A stretch of 64,000 nucleotides of DNA from Risungbinella massiliensis (lineage in GTDB: Bacteria; Bacillota; Bacilli; Thermoactinomycetales; Thermoactinomycetaceae). The notes below the pieces were generated by a model, which was not told the origin of the DNA, did no database searches, and was given only the letters and a program-made list of their open reading frames with translations. Below, piece by piece: positions 1 through 9,413 of the stretch. The translations under genes were made by a program, and so were the position numbers. The stretch lies in NCBI RefSeq assembly GCF_000942395.1, contig NZ_LN812103.1, forward strand, positions 873,394 to 937,393. Reading direction: 5' to 3'. Each line of letters opens with the position of its first letter. The stretch's first letter is position 1.

Positions 1-35
1 TGATTTCGTCAGTGTGATTAGAAAAGGTTTGGAAA

Positions 36-73
36 CAAAAAACCAGCTTCCAAGTGAGGAGCTGGTTTTTTGC
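36..73 (-). terminator. Terminator of the SpoVB/YtgP-type gene
   Basis: An AACCAGCT / AGCTGGTT stem with a short loop is flanked by A and T runs on both sides, so it can work in both directions. It lies directly after the stop codon of the reverse-strand flippase gene. Bases 1-35 hold no recognisable gene. Confidence 0.75.
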
Positions 74-1791
74 TATGTGCGTTTATTAGGAACAAAGCGT
101 AGTAGACGTGTACCCATCGGTAAAGAGCGTATATCGTCTTCTTTTAGCGTTCTTGTCCATATGAGAGTAAAGAAATAAAGAATAGCTGCTATCATTCCTG
201 CTACTGCTACGACCACAAAATAAAGGATACGAGACGGTTCTTGCAAGAATAGATCAGCAAGTAAATGGTAGGTTCCGTAAATTACAAAACCAAACAAGAC
301 GGCAGATAACACAGGTTTAAAAACATTGTCCTTCCATGCAAATTTGATCTCAGATTTGCGAATAACGGTCCACATATTTAGTATGCAAACTGTAGCAAAG
401 CAGACAACCATGGCAAAGGCTGAACCCTCTAGTCCATACTTTGGAATCAAGAGGAAGTTTCCTGCCACTTTGATCGTAGCACCGATTAGCAGGTGTCTTA
501 CTGGGATGTTGTTATGCCCCATTCCTTGTAAGATACCAGAGCTGGTTACAGCTAATGTGCTAAATACAGCAGAGAAAGCTAAAATAGACATAGTGGATGA
601 TCCAAGTGCATTCTTATTGAATGCGATGTTGATTGGTTCTGCTAATAAAGAAAGAGCCAAACTACATGGCAAACTAATAACCAATGTCATCAACCACGAT
701 TGTTGAATGCGATTTTCTACTTCTTGGAATTCTTTTTTGGCAATATGAGCAGAAATTGCTGGGATCAATACCAAGGTAAGTGAGCTAGAAAAGACTGATA
801 TAACATTGATCAATGGATCTGTTCGATAGTAAATTCCATATTGTCGAGTTGCTTCTGTAGTTGTCATTCCAAGATCTTGTAAAATTCTCGGAACAGTGGC
901 TGCATCAGCTACACCTAAAAGAGGTAGAACTAAAGTAGCCAGCGAAATTGGGATGGCATAAGTAATAATTTTTTTGGAAAGCCCCCAATAACTTTCTTTT
1001 ACTTCGGAGCGTAGTGGAGTCCCTCCATTTATCAAAGGAGAAGAGTGAAGTGGACCCTTTTGCTTTTTGTCGCGTCGGTTATACCAAAGAACTACTAACA
1101 GTCCTCCGATTGCTCCAAAAAAAGCTCCTGAAGTAGCACCTGCGGCAATATCCGCATCGGTAAAACGGGCTTCTCCTTGATTAACCAGTTTATGAATCTC
1201 CGCATCTGTAATTTTGGGATTGTCTGCCTTTAATTGATCAATAAATGGTTGATTAGCATTGACCATATAAAGTGTAATACAAATCAAGACACCTACCCGA
1301 ATCACTTGCTCTACAAACTGGGAGAGACCAGTGGGCATCATTTCTTGATGACCCTGAAAATAGCCTCGAAGAACTCCCATTACTGGGACGATGAGAATAG
1401 AAAGAGCCAGAACTTTGAGGGAAGGAACGGTCACCAAAGCTTTGTCGTCTAAGACCATTCTAGCGATAAATTCCGATCCAAAATACAAAAAAGCAGATGA
1501 GATCAATCCTGTTAAGCTTAACAGGATTGAACCAGTACGAAGCACTTTTCTTGCACCAAGTGTATCGTTCTTGGCTAGTCGCTCTGCAACAAACTTAGAA
1601 ATAGTTATTGGTATACCTGCAGAAGCGATCATTAACAAGATATTGTAAAAGGGAAAGGATTGACGATAGACCCCAATTACATCATCTCCGGCGATATTTT
1701 GAAAGGGAATCCAAAAAAAGAACCCTATCACTTTGGTAAGGAGAACCATCCCACTTAGGACCAGCGTTCCTTTTACTACTTTGTTTGACAT
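73..1791 (-). CDS. SpoVB/YtgP-type polysaccharide or lipid II flippase
   Basis: This 572-residue polytopic membrane protein belongs to the MATE-like MviN/MurJ/SpoVB family, which moves lipid-linked cell-wall or cortex precursors across the membrane. Many hydrophobic helices run along the whole length. The segment GYFQGHQEMMPT at about residues 143-154 matches the conserved loop of YtgP/SpoVB proteins. Two hydrophilic stretches (about 181-215 and 240-266) make it longer than B. subtilis SpoVB (about 518 residues) or YtgP (about 544). The ATG at 1791 follows an AGAAGGTAG ribosome-binding site. It is transcribed away from yicC and ends in its own terminator. Whether it serves vegetative wall or spore cortex synthesis cannot be decided from sequence, so no symbol is given. 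Confidence 0.85.
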   Translation of the reverse strand: MSNKVVKGTLVLSGMVLLTKVIGFFFWIPFQNIAGDDVIGVYRQSFPFYNILLMIASAGIPITISKFVAERLAKNDTLGARKVLRTGSILLSLTGLISSAFLYFGSEFIARMVLDDKALVTVPSLKVLALSILIVPVMGVLRGYFQGHQEMMPTGLSQFVEQVIRVGVLICITLYMVNANQPFIDQLKADNPKITDAEIHKLVNQGEARFTDADIAAGATSGAFFGAIGGLLVVLWYNRRDKKQKGPLHSSPLINGGTPLRSEVKESYWGLSKKIITYAIPISLATLVLPLLGVADAATVPRILQDLGMTTTEATRQYGIYYRTDPLINVISVFSSSLTLVLIPAISAHIAKKEFQEVENRIQQSWLMTLVISLPCSLALSLLAEPINIAFNKNALGSSTMSILAFSAVFSTLAVTSSGILQGMGHNNIPVRHLLIGATIKVAGNFLLIPKYGLEGSAFAMVVCFATVCILNMWTVIRKSEIKFAWKDNVFKPVLSAVLFGFVIYGTYHLLADLFLQEPSRILYFVVVAVAGMIAAILYFFTLIWTRTLKEDDIRSLPMGTRLLRFVPNKRT

Positions 1792-1932
1792 GACGTTATA
1801 CTACCTTCTTATTCGTTCTTTTTTTGACCCTTCTATTTTAGCAGTTTCTTCTAAAAAATCATATGAACACGTGAAGAAGATTCGTTTCTTCTTGGCTTGC
1901 ATTAAGATAGAAGAATAGGATTAAATGAGATT

Positions 1933-2829
1933 ATGAAAACTTATGCGAACATACATAGTATGACAGGTTTTGGACGAGCCCAAAAAGAAAGAGAAGGATG
2001 CATTGCTACTGTAGAGATCCGAAGTGTCAATTCGCGATTCTTGGAGACGATTATCCGTATGCCATCGGGTAGATTACAACTAGAGGAGCAATTGAAAGTG
2101 GAGGTCAAAGCTCATGTAGAGCGTGGTAGGGTTGAGGTATTTGTCACCTACTCCGAAGAGACGAAAAAAGATCAGTGTCAAGTGGTATTGGATGAGGGAT
2201 TGGCAAGCTCCTACCTTCAGGCTGCGAAGATATTCCAAGAACAACATCTTGTACCAGGAGAGTTGACGATTCAAGATCTGCTTTCCGTGCGAGATTTATG
2301 GCAAGTCGAAGAAAGACAGAGTGAAGGAGAAGTAGCTTCTTCTATTATATTAGAAGCTTTTCAAGAAGCGTTGGAGCAGATGATTGAGATGAGAGCTGTG
2401 GAAGGAAAAGCACTTTCAGATGATCTGTTGGGACGTTTACAAGAGCTAGAAAAGACTTTGGGTAAAATTGCAGGGTATACAAGCGAAGTAAGCGAAAAAT
2501 ATCGAGAGCGTTTACAGGCAAGGCTCTCGGAGTGGTTAGCAAATGAGACCATTTCAGAAGAACGAGTTGCAGCAGAGGTGGCGATCTTGGCCGAAAAAGC
2601 TGATATCTCAGAAGAGTTAACTCGTTTGGAAAGTCATTGTCAACAGATGAAAATTCAACTTCAGCAAGCTGGCGTAACTGGACGCAAGCTCGATTTTCTT
2701 ATTCAAGAGATGAACCGGGAAGCCAATACCATCGGTTCCAAAGCAAATCATCAACGAATTGCTTCTCTAGTGGTAGAGAGTAAGAGTATTTTGGAGAAAA
2801 TGAAAGAACAGGTCCAGAATGTAGAATGA
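1933..2829 (+). CDS. yloC: YicC/YloC family endoribonuclease
   Basis: The 298-residue protein carries the family hallmark MTGFGRA at residues 10-16 and the VEIRSVNSRF segment that follows. The C-terminal DUF1732 part (about residues 215-298) contains the conserved EMNREANTIGSKA stretch. YicC-family proteins are RNases that take part in RNA turnover. The first residues MKTYANIHS are longer than the usual MIRSMTGFG start. The ribosome-binding site before 1933 is weak, so a slightly different start is possible. It opens the conserved block yloC-remA-gmk-rpoZ-coaBC-priA known from B. subtilis. Confidence 0.92.
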   Translation: MKTYANIHSMTGFGRAQKEREGCIATVEIRSVNSRFLETIIRMPSGRLQLEEQLKVEVKAHVERGRVEVFVTYSEETKKDQCQVVLDEGLASSYLQAAKIFQEQHLVPGELTIQDLLSVRDLWQVEERQSEGEVASSIILEAFQEALEQMIEMRAVEGKALSDDLLGRLQELEKTLGKIAGYTSEVSEKYRERLQARLSEWLANETISEERVAAEVAILAEKADISEELTRLESHCQQMKIQLQQAGVTGRKLDFLIQEMNREANTIGSKANHQRIASLVVESKSILEKMKEQVQNVE

Positions 2830-3083
2830 CGATTTTGCTTTGTGCTTGCTTACTAGCTTTGGAAACACTAAAATAGCTAAGTAGAATATAGACTATTTCA
2901 AAATGCATAACGTACGAGAATCTTGATCTAGAGATCAGCTAAGTCGGATCCCCATTCTTGTAATAAGTTAGCTCCAAAAAGGAAAGAACAAACATCCTAT
3001 TGTGGTTTTGAAATGGCGTCTAATTATCATCAATGGCAGAACTGCCTTCCAAAATATTAAACATGGGCGAGGAGGCAACTTGT

Positions 3084-3350
3084 ATGGCAACCAGATTTGT
3101 AAATGTGGGCTTTGGAAATATTGTTTCCTCTAATCGAATCGTCTCCATCGTCCACTTTGAAAGCGCCCCGATCCGGCGAATGGTACAAGATGCACGGGAA
3201 CGTGGAACTTGTATCGATGCTACATATGGACGGAGAACGAGAGCCGTCATCATCACAGATACGGATTATGTTATTTTATCTGCTGTACAACCAGAGACAG
3301 TTGCCCATCGCTTGAGCAACAAAGACCAAACGGTCGATCTCGCTGAGTAG
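3084..3350 (+). CDS. remA: RemA (YlzA) DNA-binding regulator, DUF370
   Basis: This 88-residue protein shows the whole RemA signature: NVGFGNIV near the start, [28 protein letters not shown] and the C-terminal [11 protein letters not shown]. In B. subtilis RemA is a ring-forming DNA-binding protein that activates biofilm matrix and osmoprotection genes. The ATG at 3084 is chosen because GGAGG lies about 10 bases upstream and it gives the usual family N-terminus. The frame stays open upstream to 3033, but that extension has no family resemblance. It is followed 13 bases later by gmk. Confidence 0.95.
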   Translation: MATRFVNVGFGNIVSSNRIVSIVHFESAPIRRMVQDARERGTCIDATYGRRTRAVIITDTDYVILSAVQPETVAHRLSNKDQTVDLAE

Positions 3351-3363
3351 AAAGGGTTTGTCC

Positions 3364-3969
3364 ATGAAAGCATCTTATGAGCAAAGTGGTCTACTAATCG
3401 TAGTATCTGGACCTTCGGGTGTTGGCAAAGGTACCGTTTGTAACTATTTACGAGGGGTAATGCCAGATTTAGCCTATTCGATCTCTGCTACGACACGAAC
3501 ACCCAGAGTGGGTGAGGAGCATGGAGTCAATTATTTTTTCCAAACCAAAGATGAGTTCCAAGAGATGATCCAGAAGGACGAGTTGATCGAGTGGGCGGAG
3601 TATGTAGGAAATTACTATGGCACCCCTCGCCGTTATGTAGAAGAGACATTAGCAGCAGGTAAAGATGTATTATTGGAGATTGAAGTGCAAGGTGCGATGC
3701 AGGTCAAGAAGCACTTTCCGCAGGGGTTATTTATTTTTCTAGCTCCTCCGAGTTTAGAAGATCTACGTGAACGGATTGTTGGAAGAGGGACGGAAACGCA
3801 GGAGTCACTGACTAACCGATTAGCTGCTGCTAGTGAGGAACTCGCTCAGTTGTCGGAATATGACTATGTAGTGGTGAATGATCAAGTAGAAAAAGCTTCT
3901 GAACGGATCCGAGCCATTTTGACTGCAGAACACTGCAAGACTCATCGCTTTTGGATGAGCGAAGAATAG
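3364..3969 (+). CDS. gmk: Guanylate kinase
   Basis: The 201-residue cytoplasmic enzyme phosphorylates GMP (and dGMP) to GDP with ATP. The P-loop GPSGVGKGT lies at residues 16-24. The GMP-binding region follows, with [17 protein letters not shown] and [13 protein letters not shown], and then LFIFLAPPS. Length and motifs match B. subtilis Gmk (204 residues). ATG 3364 is preferred over TTG 3358 because the AAAGGG site at 3351-3356 is correctly spaced only for the ATG. It sits between remA and rpoZ as in other Bacillales, probably in one operon. Confidence 0.96.
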   Translation: MKASYEQSGLLIVVSGPSGVGKGTVCNYLRGVMPDLAYSISATTRTPRVGEEHGVNYFFQTKDEFQEMIQKDELIEWAEYVGNYYGTPRRYVEETLAAGKDVLLEIEVQGAMQVKKHFPQGLFIFLAPPSLEDLRERIVGRGTETQESLTNRLAAASEELAQLSEYDYVVVNDQVEKASERIRAILTAEHCKTHRFWMSEE

Positions 3970-3980
3970 GAGGGAAATAC

Positions 3981-4199
3981 ATGTTATATCCATCAATTGA
4001 TAAGTTAATGGAAAAAGCAGATAGCAAATATTCACTTGTTATCATGGCTTCTAAGCGTGCTCGTTCGTTACTTGAAGGGACAACAGATATCTTGGTAAGA
4101 GCTAAATCTCATAAAAACGTAGGTATTGCGTTAGAAGAGATCCATTCGGGTGTTGTAGTAGGAAAACGACCGGCTAATTACCAACAAGAAAAAGAGTAA
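3981..4199 (+). CDS. rpoZ: RNA polymerase omega subunit
   Basis: The 72-residue protein begins MLYPSIDKLMEKADSKYSLV, with the characteristic ASKRAR segment and a VGIALEEIHSG stretch. Omega helps assemble and stabilise the RNA polymerase core by binding beta-prime. The ATG at 3981 follows AGGAGG at optimal spacing. An upstream in-frame ATG at 3951 lies inside gmk and gives no family similarity, so it was discarded. It is the last gene before a terminator. Confidence 0.95.
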   Translation: MLYPSIDKLMEKADSKYSLVIMASKRARSLLEGTTDILVRAKSHKNVGIALEEIHSGVVVGKRPANYQQEKE

Positions 4200-4297
4200 T
4201 TCTTCTTTTGCCTGAAACAATGGTTTTAAGAAGATCCGAGCCATCCTTTTATTCCGATCGGCTTGGATCTATAAAATCAATTAAACATGTATGGATA

Positions 4298-4330
4298 ACA
4301 ACCTACCACTATTAGGTTGTTCTTTTTTCG
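4298..4330 (+). terminator. Terminator between rpoZ and coaBC
   Basis: An ACAACCTA / TTAGGTTGT hairpin is followed by TCTTTTTT. A second inverted repeat (AGATCC.AGCC / GGCT.GGATCT at 4230-4270) lies upstream but lacks a T run. The hairpin separates rpoZ from coaBC transcription. Confidence 0.7.
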
Positions 4331-4351
4331 TATGGGAGGGGGAAGTGAGTA

Positions 4352-5548
4352 TTGAATAGGAAAAAACGGATTGTATTGGGTGTCTCAGGTGGTATTGCTG
4401 CGTTTAAGGCAGCCTCGATTGCTAGTCAGCTAACGCAGCGTCATTATGAAGTTCGGGTCATTATGACTAAATCGGCAACGGAGTTTATTACTCCGCTTAC
4501 CTTACAGACTCTCTCACGGAACCCTGTTTCCATCGACACCTTTGATGAGCGGAATCCAGAAGTGGTCAATCATATTGATCTGGCCGATTCTGCTGATCTA
4601 TTCCTCATTGCTCCTGCCACTGCAAATCTAATGGGAAAATTAGCGCATGGACTAGCTGATGATATGCTCACAACAACATTGCTGGCAACTCAGGCTCCAG
4701 TTGTATTAGCACCTGCGATGAATGTACATATGTATCAGAATCCAATCGTGGAGGAGAACATGACACGATTGAGAGAGTTAGGTTATTCCTACATCGAACC
4801 TGGTTCTGGGCAATTGGCATGTGGATATGTGGGTAAAGGAAGAATGGCAGAGCCGGAAGAGATTGTAGAATGGGTGGAGAACTTTTTTTTACGTAGGCAA
4901 CCGTTGCGTGGGAAGAAGGTACTCATCACAGCTGGACCTACAGTAGAAGCAGTCGATCCTGTGAGGTATTTTACCAATCATTCTTCTGGAAAAATGGGAT
5001 ATGCGTTGGCACAAGCAGCGCAGGAAGCAGGGGCAAAAGTAACACTCATCAGTGGTCCTGTTGCTTTATCTGTACCTTCAGGGGTAACTCGCTACAGTGT
5101 TCAAACAGCTCACCAGATGCTAGAAAAGGTATTGGAACATCTCCCTGAAATGGACCTTATCATCAAAGCGGCAGCAGTAGCAGATTATCGGCCTAAGGTA
5201 GTATACGATCAGAAGTTGAAAAAAAACGCCGAAGAGATGACCATAACCCTCACCAAAAATCCTGATATTGCATCAGAAGTAGGAAAGCGCAAACGGAGTG
5301 ATCAAGTGCTGGTTGGTTTTGCTGCGGAGACTCAAAATGTTCGAGAGCATGCGCTATCCAAGCTAGAGCGAAAAGAGATGGATTTTATTGTAGCGAATGA
5401 TGTAAGTCTTGAAGGAGCAGGATTTGGAGTCGATACCAATATTGTTACGATCTATGACCGAGCTGGGACAGAACTATCTCTGCCACTACAGTCCAAGCAA
5501 GACTTAGCAAAGCAAATCATTGAGCATGTTGGGGCTTCTTTGATATGA
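4352..5548 (+). CDS. coaBC: Bifunctional phosphopantothenoylcysteine decarboxylase / synthetase
   Basis: The 398-residue enzyme performs two consecutive steps of coenzyme A synthesis. The N-terminal FMN-dependent CoaC domain shows GVSGGIAAFK, NHIDLA with the likely catalytic His, PAMNVHMYQNP and the ACGYVGKGRM flap with its Cys. The C-terminal CoaB domain carries TAGPTVEAVDPVR, NHSSGKMG and KAAAVADYRP. The start is TTG 4352, which is well placed behind GGGAGGGGG; the nearby GTG 4345 runs into a stop. The gene overlaps priA by ATGA. coaD lies at 53.7 kb, so two CoA genes are in this window. Confidence 0.95.
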   Translation: MNRKKRIVLGVSGGIAAFKAASIASQLTQRHYEVRVIMTKSATEFITPLTLQTLSRNPVSIDTFDERNPEVVNHIDLADSADLFLIAPATANLMGKLAHGLADDMLTTTLLATQAPVVLAPAMNVHMYQNPIVEENMTRLRELGYSYIEPGSGQLACGYVGKGRMAEPEEIVEWVENFFLRRQPLRGKKVLITAGPTVEAVDPVRYFTNHSSGKMGYALAQAAQEAGAKVTLISGPVALSVPSGVTRYSVQTAHQMLEKVLEHLPEMDLIIKAAAVADYRPKVVYDQKLKKNAEEMTITLTKNPDIASEVGKRKRSDQVLVGFAAETQNVREHALSKLERKEMDFIVANDVSLEGAGFGVDTNIVTIYDRAGTELSLPLQSKQDLAKQIIEHVGASLI

Positions 5549-7998
5549 GTACCAAGACAATCGCCAAAGTATTGGTCGATGTGCCTGCTAAACAGACAGA
5601 TCGCGCCTTTGATTATCGCGTTCCAGAGATGTTACAAGACGAGGTAGAGATCGGAAGCCGAGTTCAGGTCTCTTTTGGTAATCGAAAATTGATAGGGTAT
5701 GTTATCGGATTTGCTGAGAAAAGTAGTGCCAAACGACTCAAATCGATCGAGGAAGTGTTGGATCATACTGCTCCTTTAACATCGGAGTTGGTGGAGATCG
5801 GACTTAGAATGGCTCAGACTTATTTTTGCCCAGCTATTACGGCACTACAAGCGATGGTGCCTACTGCGTTCAAAGGAAAATACGAAAAAATTCTTCGCCT
5901 TCATCCAGCTGCTACTCAGGATCTTACAAGCATTGACCCGAGTTGGGCTGCGTTACGTTCCCGTTTAGAAGAAAAAGAAAACATTAACTGGGAGGAAGCA
6001 GTAGAATTAGTCGGTAATCGTACTATTCTCCGCAAATTAATCGCGCAGAATCTTCTTATATTAGAGGAATTGGTAGGAGATCGTTCGACACAGCAAAAGG
6101 AAACATGGGTGATTCCGAAAGATCGTGATACGTTGTGGCAAGGATGGGAACGAATTTCTCCTCGTGCTGCGAAGCAAAAGGTGATTCTCCAACAGTTTCT
6201 AGAGTTCCCACAAGAAATGAGGCTTTCCGACCTATTGCGGATTACGCAAAGTAATCGTACCAGTGTGAAACGGTTAGAAGAGCTAGGGTTTCTAACTCTT
6301 CAAGAACGAGAAAAGAGCCGTGACCCCTATGCGAATCGGGAATTTGCTCAGACTGAGCCACTCGTCCTCACCCCTTCTCAACAAATAGCATTTACTAGCA
6401 TACAACAGAGTATTTTGACTGCTCGTGGTGAAACAGTCTTGTTACATGGCGTAACAGGGAGTGGCAAAACGGAAATTTATCTACAGTTGATCGCTACGAT
6501 CCTCGAAAAAGATCAAGAAGCCATTGTCTTGGTTCCAGAGATTTCGTTAACACCTCAGATGGTCGATCGTTTTAAAGGGCGCTTTGGGAATCAAGTAGCG
6601 GTATTGCATAGTCGTTTATCTAGCGGGGAACGATACGACGAATGGCGAAAGATTCGGAATCAGCAATGTCGGGTGGTAGTAGGGGCTCGTTCTGCTATTT
6701 TTGCCCCATTTTCTAACTTAGGATTGATCATCATTGACGAGGAGCATGAGAGTAGCTACCAACAAGAAGATAGCCCTCGCTATCATGCAAGAGAGATCGC
6801 CACTTGGCGTGCAGAACAGACAGGAGCTACGTTGCTTCTAGGATCAGCTACTCCTTCACTCGAAAGTTATGTACGTGCCAAAAAGGGTGAGATTCATTAT
6901 ATTCCATTGCTAGAAAGAGTGGAGGGAAGACCACTCCCCTCTATAAAACTGATCGATATGCGGGAAGAACTGAGATCAGGAAATCGTTCTATGTTTAGTA
7001 AGTCTTTGCGGGAAGCGCTCCAGTCACGTTTAGAAAAAGGAGAACAAAGCATCCTTTTTCTAAATCGTCGTGGTTATGCCTCTTTTGTACTTTGCCGAGA
7101 CTGTGGAGAAAGGCTAACGTGCCCCCACTGTGAAGTCTCGCTCACCTTCCATCAGACAAATCGGACTTGTCGATGCCATTACTGTGGATACACGATCCCC
7201 ATCCCTTCCACTTGTCCTTCGTGTGAAAGCGAACAGATCCGTCAGTTTGGTACAGGGACACAACGTGTAGAAGAAGAGCTCGTTAAGAGATTTCCTGGGA
7301 TACGGATTGTACGGATGGATATTGATACAACAAGCCGAAAAGGGTCGCATGAGAGGTTGTTAACAGAGTTTCGGGAGCGGCGTGCAGATGTGTTATTGGG
7401 AACCCAGATGATCGCCAAAGGTCTCGATTTTCCAGATGTTACGCTTGTAGGAGTGATAACGGCCGATCAAATGCTCTATCTGCCTGATTATCAGGCGTCA
7501 GAGCATGCCTTTCAATTGTTGACCCAAGTGAGTGGAAGGGCAGGGCGGCATACTCAACCTGGAGAAGTTTTAATTCAAACATATACACCGGATCATCCTA
7601 GTGTAGAAATGGCTGCAAATCACCAAATAGAAGAGTTCTATCACAAAGAGGCTACCTCTCGAAAAAGGCACTTCTACCCACCGTTTTGTGGTATGTTTAC
7701 GATGATGTTGAGTCATCCAGATCAATTTGCTCTTATGCAGATATCACAGCAGATCGGAACCTTCCTCCACCAAGAGATTCCACGAGGAATGGCGCAAATT
7801 TTGGGACCTGTCCCGGCTATGATACCCAAAATAAAAGATCGTTATCGTATACAAATCGTACTAAAACATCCACTAAGTCGTGATGTGTACCAAGTGATAC
7901 AGCAAGTTCTATACGAGTCAACTAAACGTTTTCATCAAGATCCAGACTTTCGATTTCAGATTCGTAAAGAAGGAAGTACAAGTGGGAGGGAAATATAG
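5545..7998 (+). CDS. priA: Primosomal protein N', replication restart helicase
   Basis: The 817-residue superfamily 2 DNA helicase reloads the replisome at stalled forks. Visible parts in order are the N-terminal 3'-end-binding domain, a winged helix, Walker A GVTGSGKTE, the DEEH box in IIDEEHESSYQQ, and a zinc module with four CxxC pairs (CRDC, CPHC, CHYC, CPSC). The conserved helicase segment around GTQMIAKGLDFPDV and QVSGRAGR follows. The ATG overlaps the coaBC stop, so the two are translationally coupled. The length is typical. Confidence 0.96.
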   Translation: MSTKTIAKVLVDVPAKQTDRAFDYRVPEMLQDEVEIGSRVQVSFGNRKLIGYVIGFAEKSSAKRLKSIEEVLDHTAPLTSELVEIGLRMAQTYFCPAITALQAMVPTAFKGKYEKILRLHPAATQDLTSIDPSWAALRSRLEEKENINWEEAVELVGNRTILRKLIAQNLLILEELVGDRSTQQKETWVIPKDRDTLWQGWERISPRAAKQKVILQQFLEFPQEMRLSDLLRITQSNRTSVKRLEELGFLTLQEREKSRDPYANREFAQTEPLVLTPSQQIAFTSIQQSILTARGETVLLHGVTGSGKTEIYLQLIATILEKDQEAIVLVPEISLTPQMVDRFKGRFGNQVAVLHSRLSSGERYDEWRKIRNQQCRVVVGARSAIFAPFSNLGLIIIDEEHESSYQQEDSPRYHAREIATWRAEQTGATLLLGSATPSLESYVRAKKGEIHYIPLLERVEGRPLPSIKLIDMREELRSGNRSMFSKSLREALQSRLEKGEQSILFLNRRGYASFVLCRDCGERLTCPHCEVSLTFHQTNRTCRCHYCGYTIPIPSTCPSCESEQIRQFGTGTQRVEEELVKRFPGIRIVRMDIDTTSRKGSHERLLTEFRERRADVLLGTQMIAKGLDFPDVTLVGVITADQMLYLPDYQASEHAFQLLTQVSGRAGRHTQPGEVLIQTYTPDHPSVEMAANHQIEEFYHKEATSRKRHFYPPFCGMFTMMLSHPDQFALMQISQQIGTFLHQEIPRGMAQILGPVPAMIPKIKDRYRIQIVLKHPLSRDVYQVIQQVLYESTKRFHQDPDFRFQIRKEGSTSGREI

Positions 7999-8001
7999 AA
8001 A

Positions 8002-8469
8002 ATGGGAATTCGTCAGATTGTGAAATACCCAGATCCAATTTTGAAGCAAGTAGCAAAACCAGTTACCCGGTTTAATGAAAGATTGCATACTTTACTCGAT
8101 GATATGGCAGATACGATGTATGAGGCGATGGGGGTAGGGCTGGCAGCACCCCAAATAGCGATCTCGAAGCGAATATTGGTTGTTGATATTGGAGAAGGGC
8201 TTCATGAGATTATTAACCCAGAAATAGTGGAGCAATCAGGTGAGCAGATCGAACCATCAGAAGGATGTCTCTCCATTCCTGGATTAGTTGGGGATGTTCG
8301 CCGTGCCAACAAGATTCGGGTGCAAGGACAAGATCGTAATGGCAATCCGATTGAGATCGAAGCAGAAGGCTACTTATCTCGTGCATTCCAACATGAGATT
8401 GATCATCTGAATGGGGTGCTATTTATCGACATCGCAGAGAAAGTATGGCGTCCGAGCGAGGAGGAGTAA
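8002..8469 (+). CDS. def: Peptide deformylase
   Basis: The 155-residue metalloenzyme removes the formyl group from the initiator Met of new proteins. All three motifs are present: GVGLAAPQI, EGCLSIPG (Cys metal ligand) and QHEIDHLNG (HExxH metal ligands). The 155-residue length suggests the shorter PDF type rather than the about 184-residue Gram-positive type. It lies three bases after priA and its end overlaps the fmt ribosome-binding site, so def and fmt, which act on opposite ends of the formyl cycle, are coupled. Confidence 0.95.
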   Translation: MGIRQIVKYPDPILKQVAKPVTRFNERLHTLLDDMADTMYEAMGVGLAAPQIAISKRILVVDIGEGLHEIINPEIVEQSGEQIEPSEGCLSIPGLVGDVRRANKIRVQGQDRNGNPIEIEAEGYLSRAFQHEIDHLNGVLFIDIAEKVWRPSEEE

Positions 8470-8471
8470 GA

Positions 8472-9413
8472 TTGGATTTGCGTATCGTTTTTATGGGCAC
8501 TCCCGATTTTGCAGTGCCAGCTCTTAGAAGATTGATGGAGAAGAAATATCCTGTCGTTGCAGTAGTCACTCAACCAGATCGTCCAAAAGGACGTAAAAGG
8601 GAGTTGCAGCCACCACCTGTCAAGGTAGTAGCAGAAGAATATGGTATACCTGTCGTACAACCAGAAAAAGTGCGCAATCCCGAAGATTTAGCCAAGGTAC
8701 TGGAGCTAAAGCCTGATCTCATTATCACCGCAGCATTTGGCCAGATTCTTCCCAAAGAACTACTCGATGCACCTAAGTATGGTTGTATTAACCTCCATGC
8801 CTCGATCCTGCCCAAATACCGAGGCGGTGCACCGATTCATCATGCGATTATGAATGGTGAGACCGAGACAGGTGTTACCTTGATGTATATGGTAGAGGCA
8901 CTCGATGCAGGTGATATGATCGCGAAAAAGACTATTCCCATCGAGATATCAGACCATGTAGGTACCATGTTTTCGAAGTTGGCAGATGTGGCAGCAGATT
9001 TAATTGAAGAGAGTTTACCAGCATTTTTGGCAGGTGAATTAGAGGCAGTCCCACAAAATCACGAACAAGCCACCTTTTCACCTAATATTAAACGGGAAGA
9101 CGAACAGATCAATTGGTCACGAAGTGCTCGTGATCTCTATAATCAAGTTCGTGGGCTTCATCCATGGCCTGTTGCCTTTACAACATGGAAAGGGCAACCG
9201 TTTAAAGTATGGTGGGCTGAAGTAGCAAATGAAATATCAGATGCACAGCCAGGAACGGTTCTTCGGGTAGAAGAGAATGGTATCGCAGTGCAAACAGGCG
9301 ATGGAGTTCTCCTTTTGACCGATGTTCAACCAGCTGGAAAAAAACGTCTTCCAGTAGCGGAGTTTGTACGAGGAAGACAGATGCAGGTAGGAGAGCGACT
9401 TGGTGAAGCATAA
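8472..9413 (+). CDS. fmt: Methionyl-tRNA formyltransferase
   Basis: The 313-residue enzyme formylates initiator Met-tRNA using 10-formyltetrahydrofolate. Motifs include IVFMGTPDFAVP at the N-terminus, TQPDRPKGR, and the catalytic segment NLHASILPKYRGGAPIHHA. A C-terminal tRNA-binding domain with LHPWPVAFT follows. The start is judged to be TTG 8472: GAGGAG lies 6-8 bases upstream and the product then begins LDLRIVFMGTP like other Fmt proteins. The frame opens earlier at 8445 inside def. The end overlaps rsmB by 14 bases. Confidence 0.94.
   Translation: MDLRIVFMGTPDFAVPALRRLMEKKYPVVAVVTQPDRPKGRKRELQPPPVKVVAEEYGIPVVQPEKVRNPEDLAKVLELKPDLIITAAFGQILPKELLDAPKYGCINLHASILPKYRGGAPIHHAIMNGETETGVTLMYMVEALDAGDMIAKKTIPIEISDHVGTMFSKLADVAADLIEESLPAFLAGELEAVPQNHEQATFSPNIKREDEQINWSRSARDLYNQVRGLHPWPVAFTTWKGQPFKVWWAEVANEISDAQPGTVLRVEENGIAVQTGDGVLLLTDVQPAGKKRLPVAEFVRGRQMQVGERLGEA

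Noticed and set aside
2921-2938. TGATCT-AG-AGATCA inverted repeat before remA
   Set aside because: Short, no T run, no promoter at a fitting distance; likely chance.
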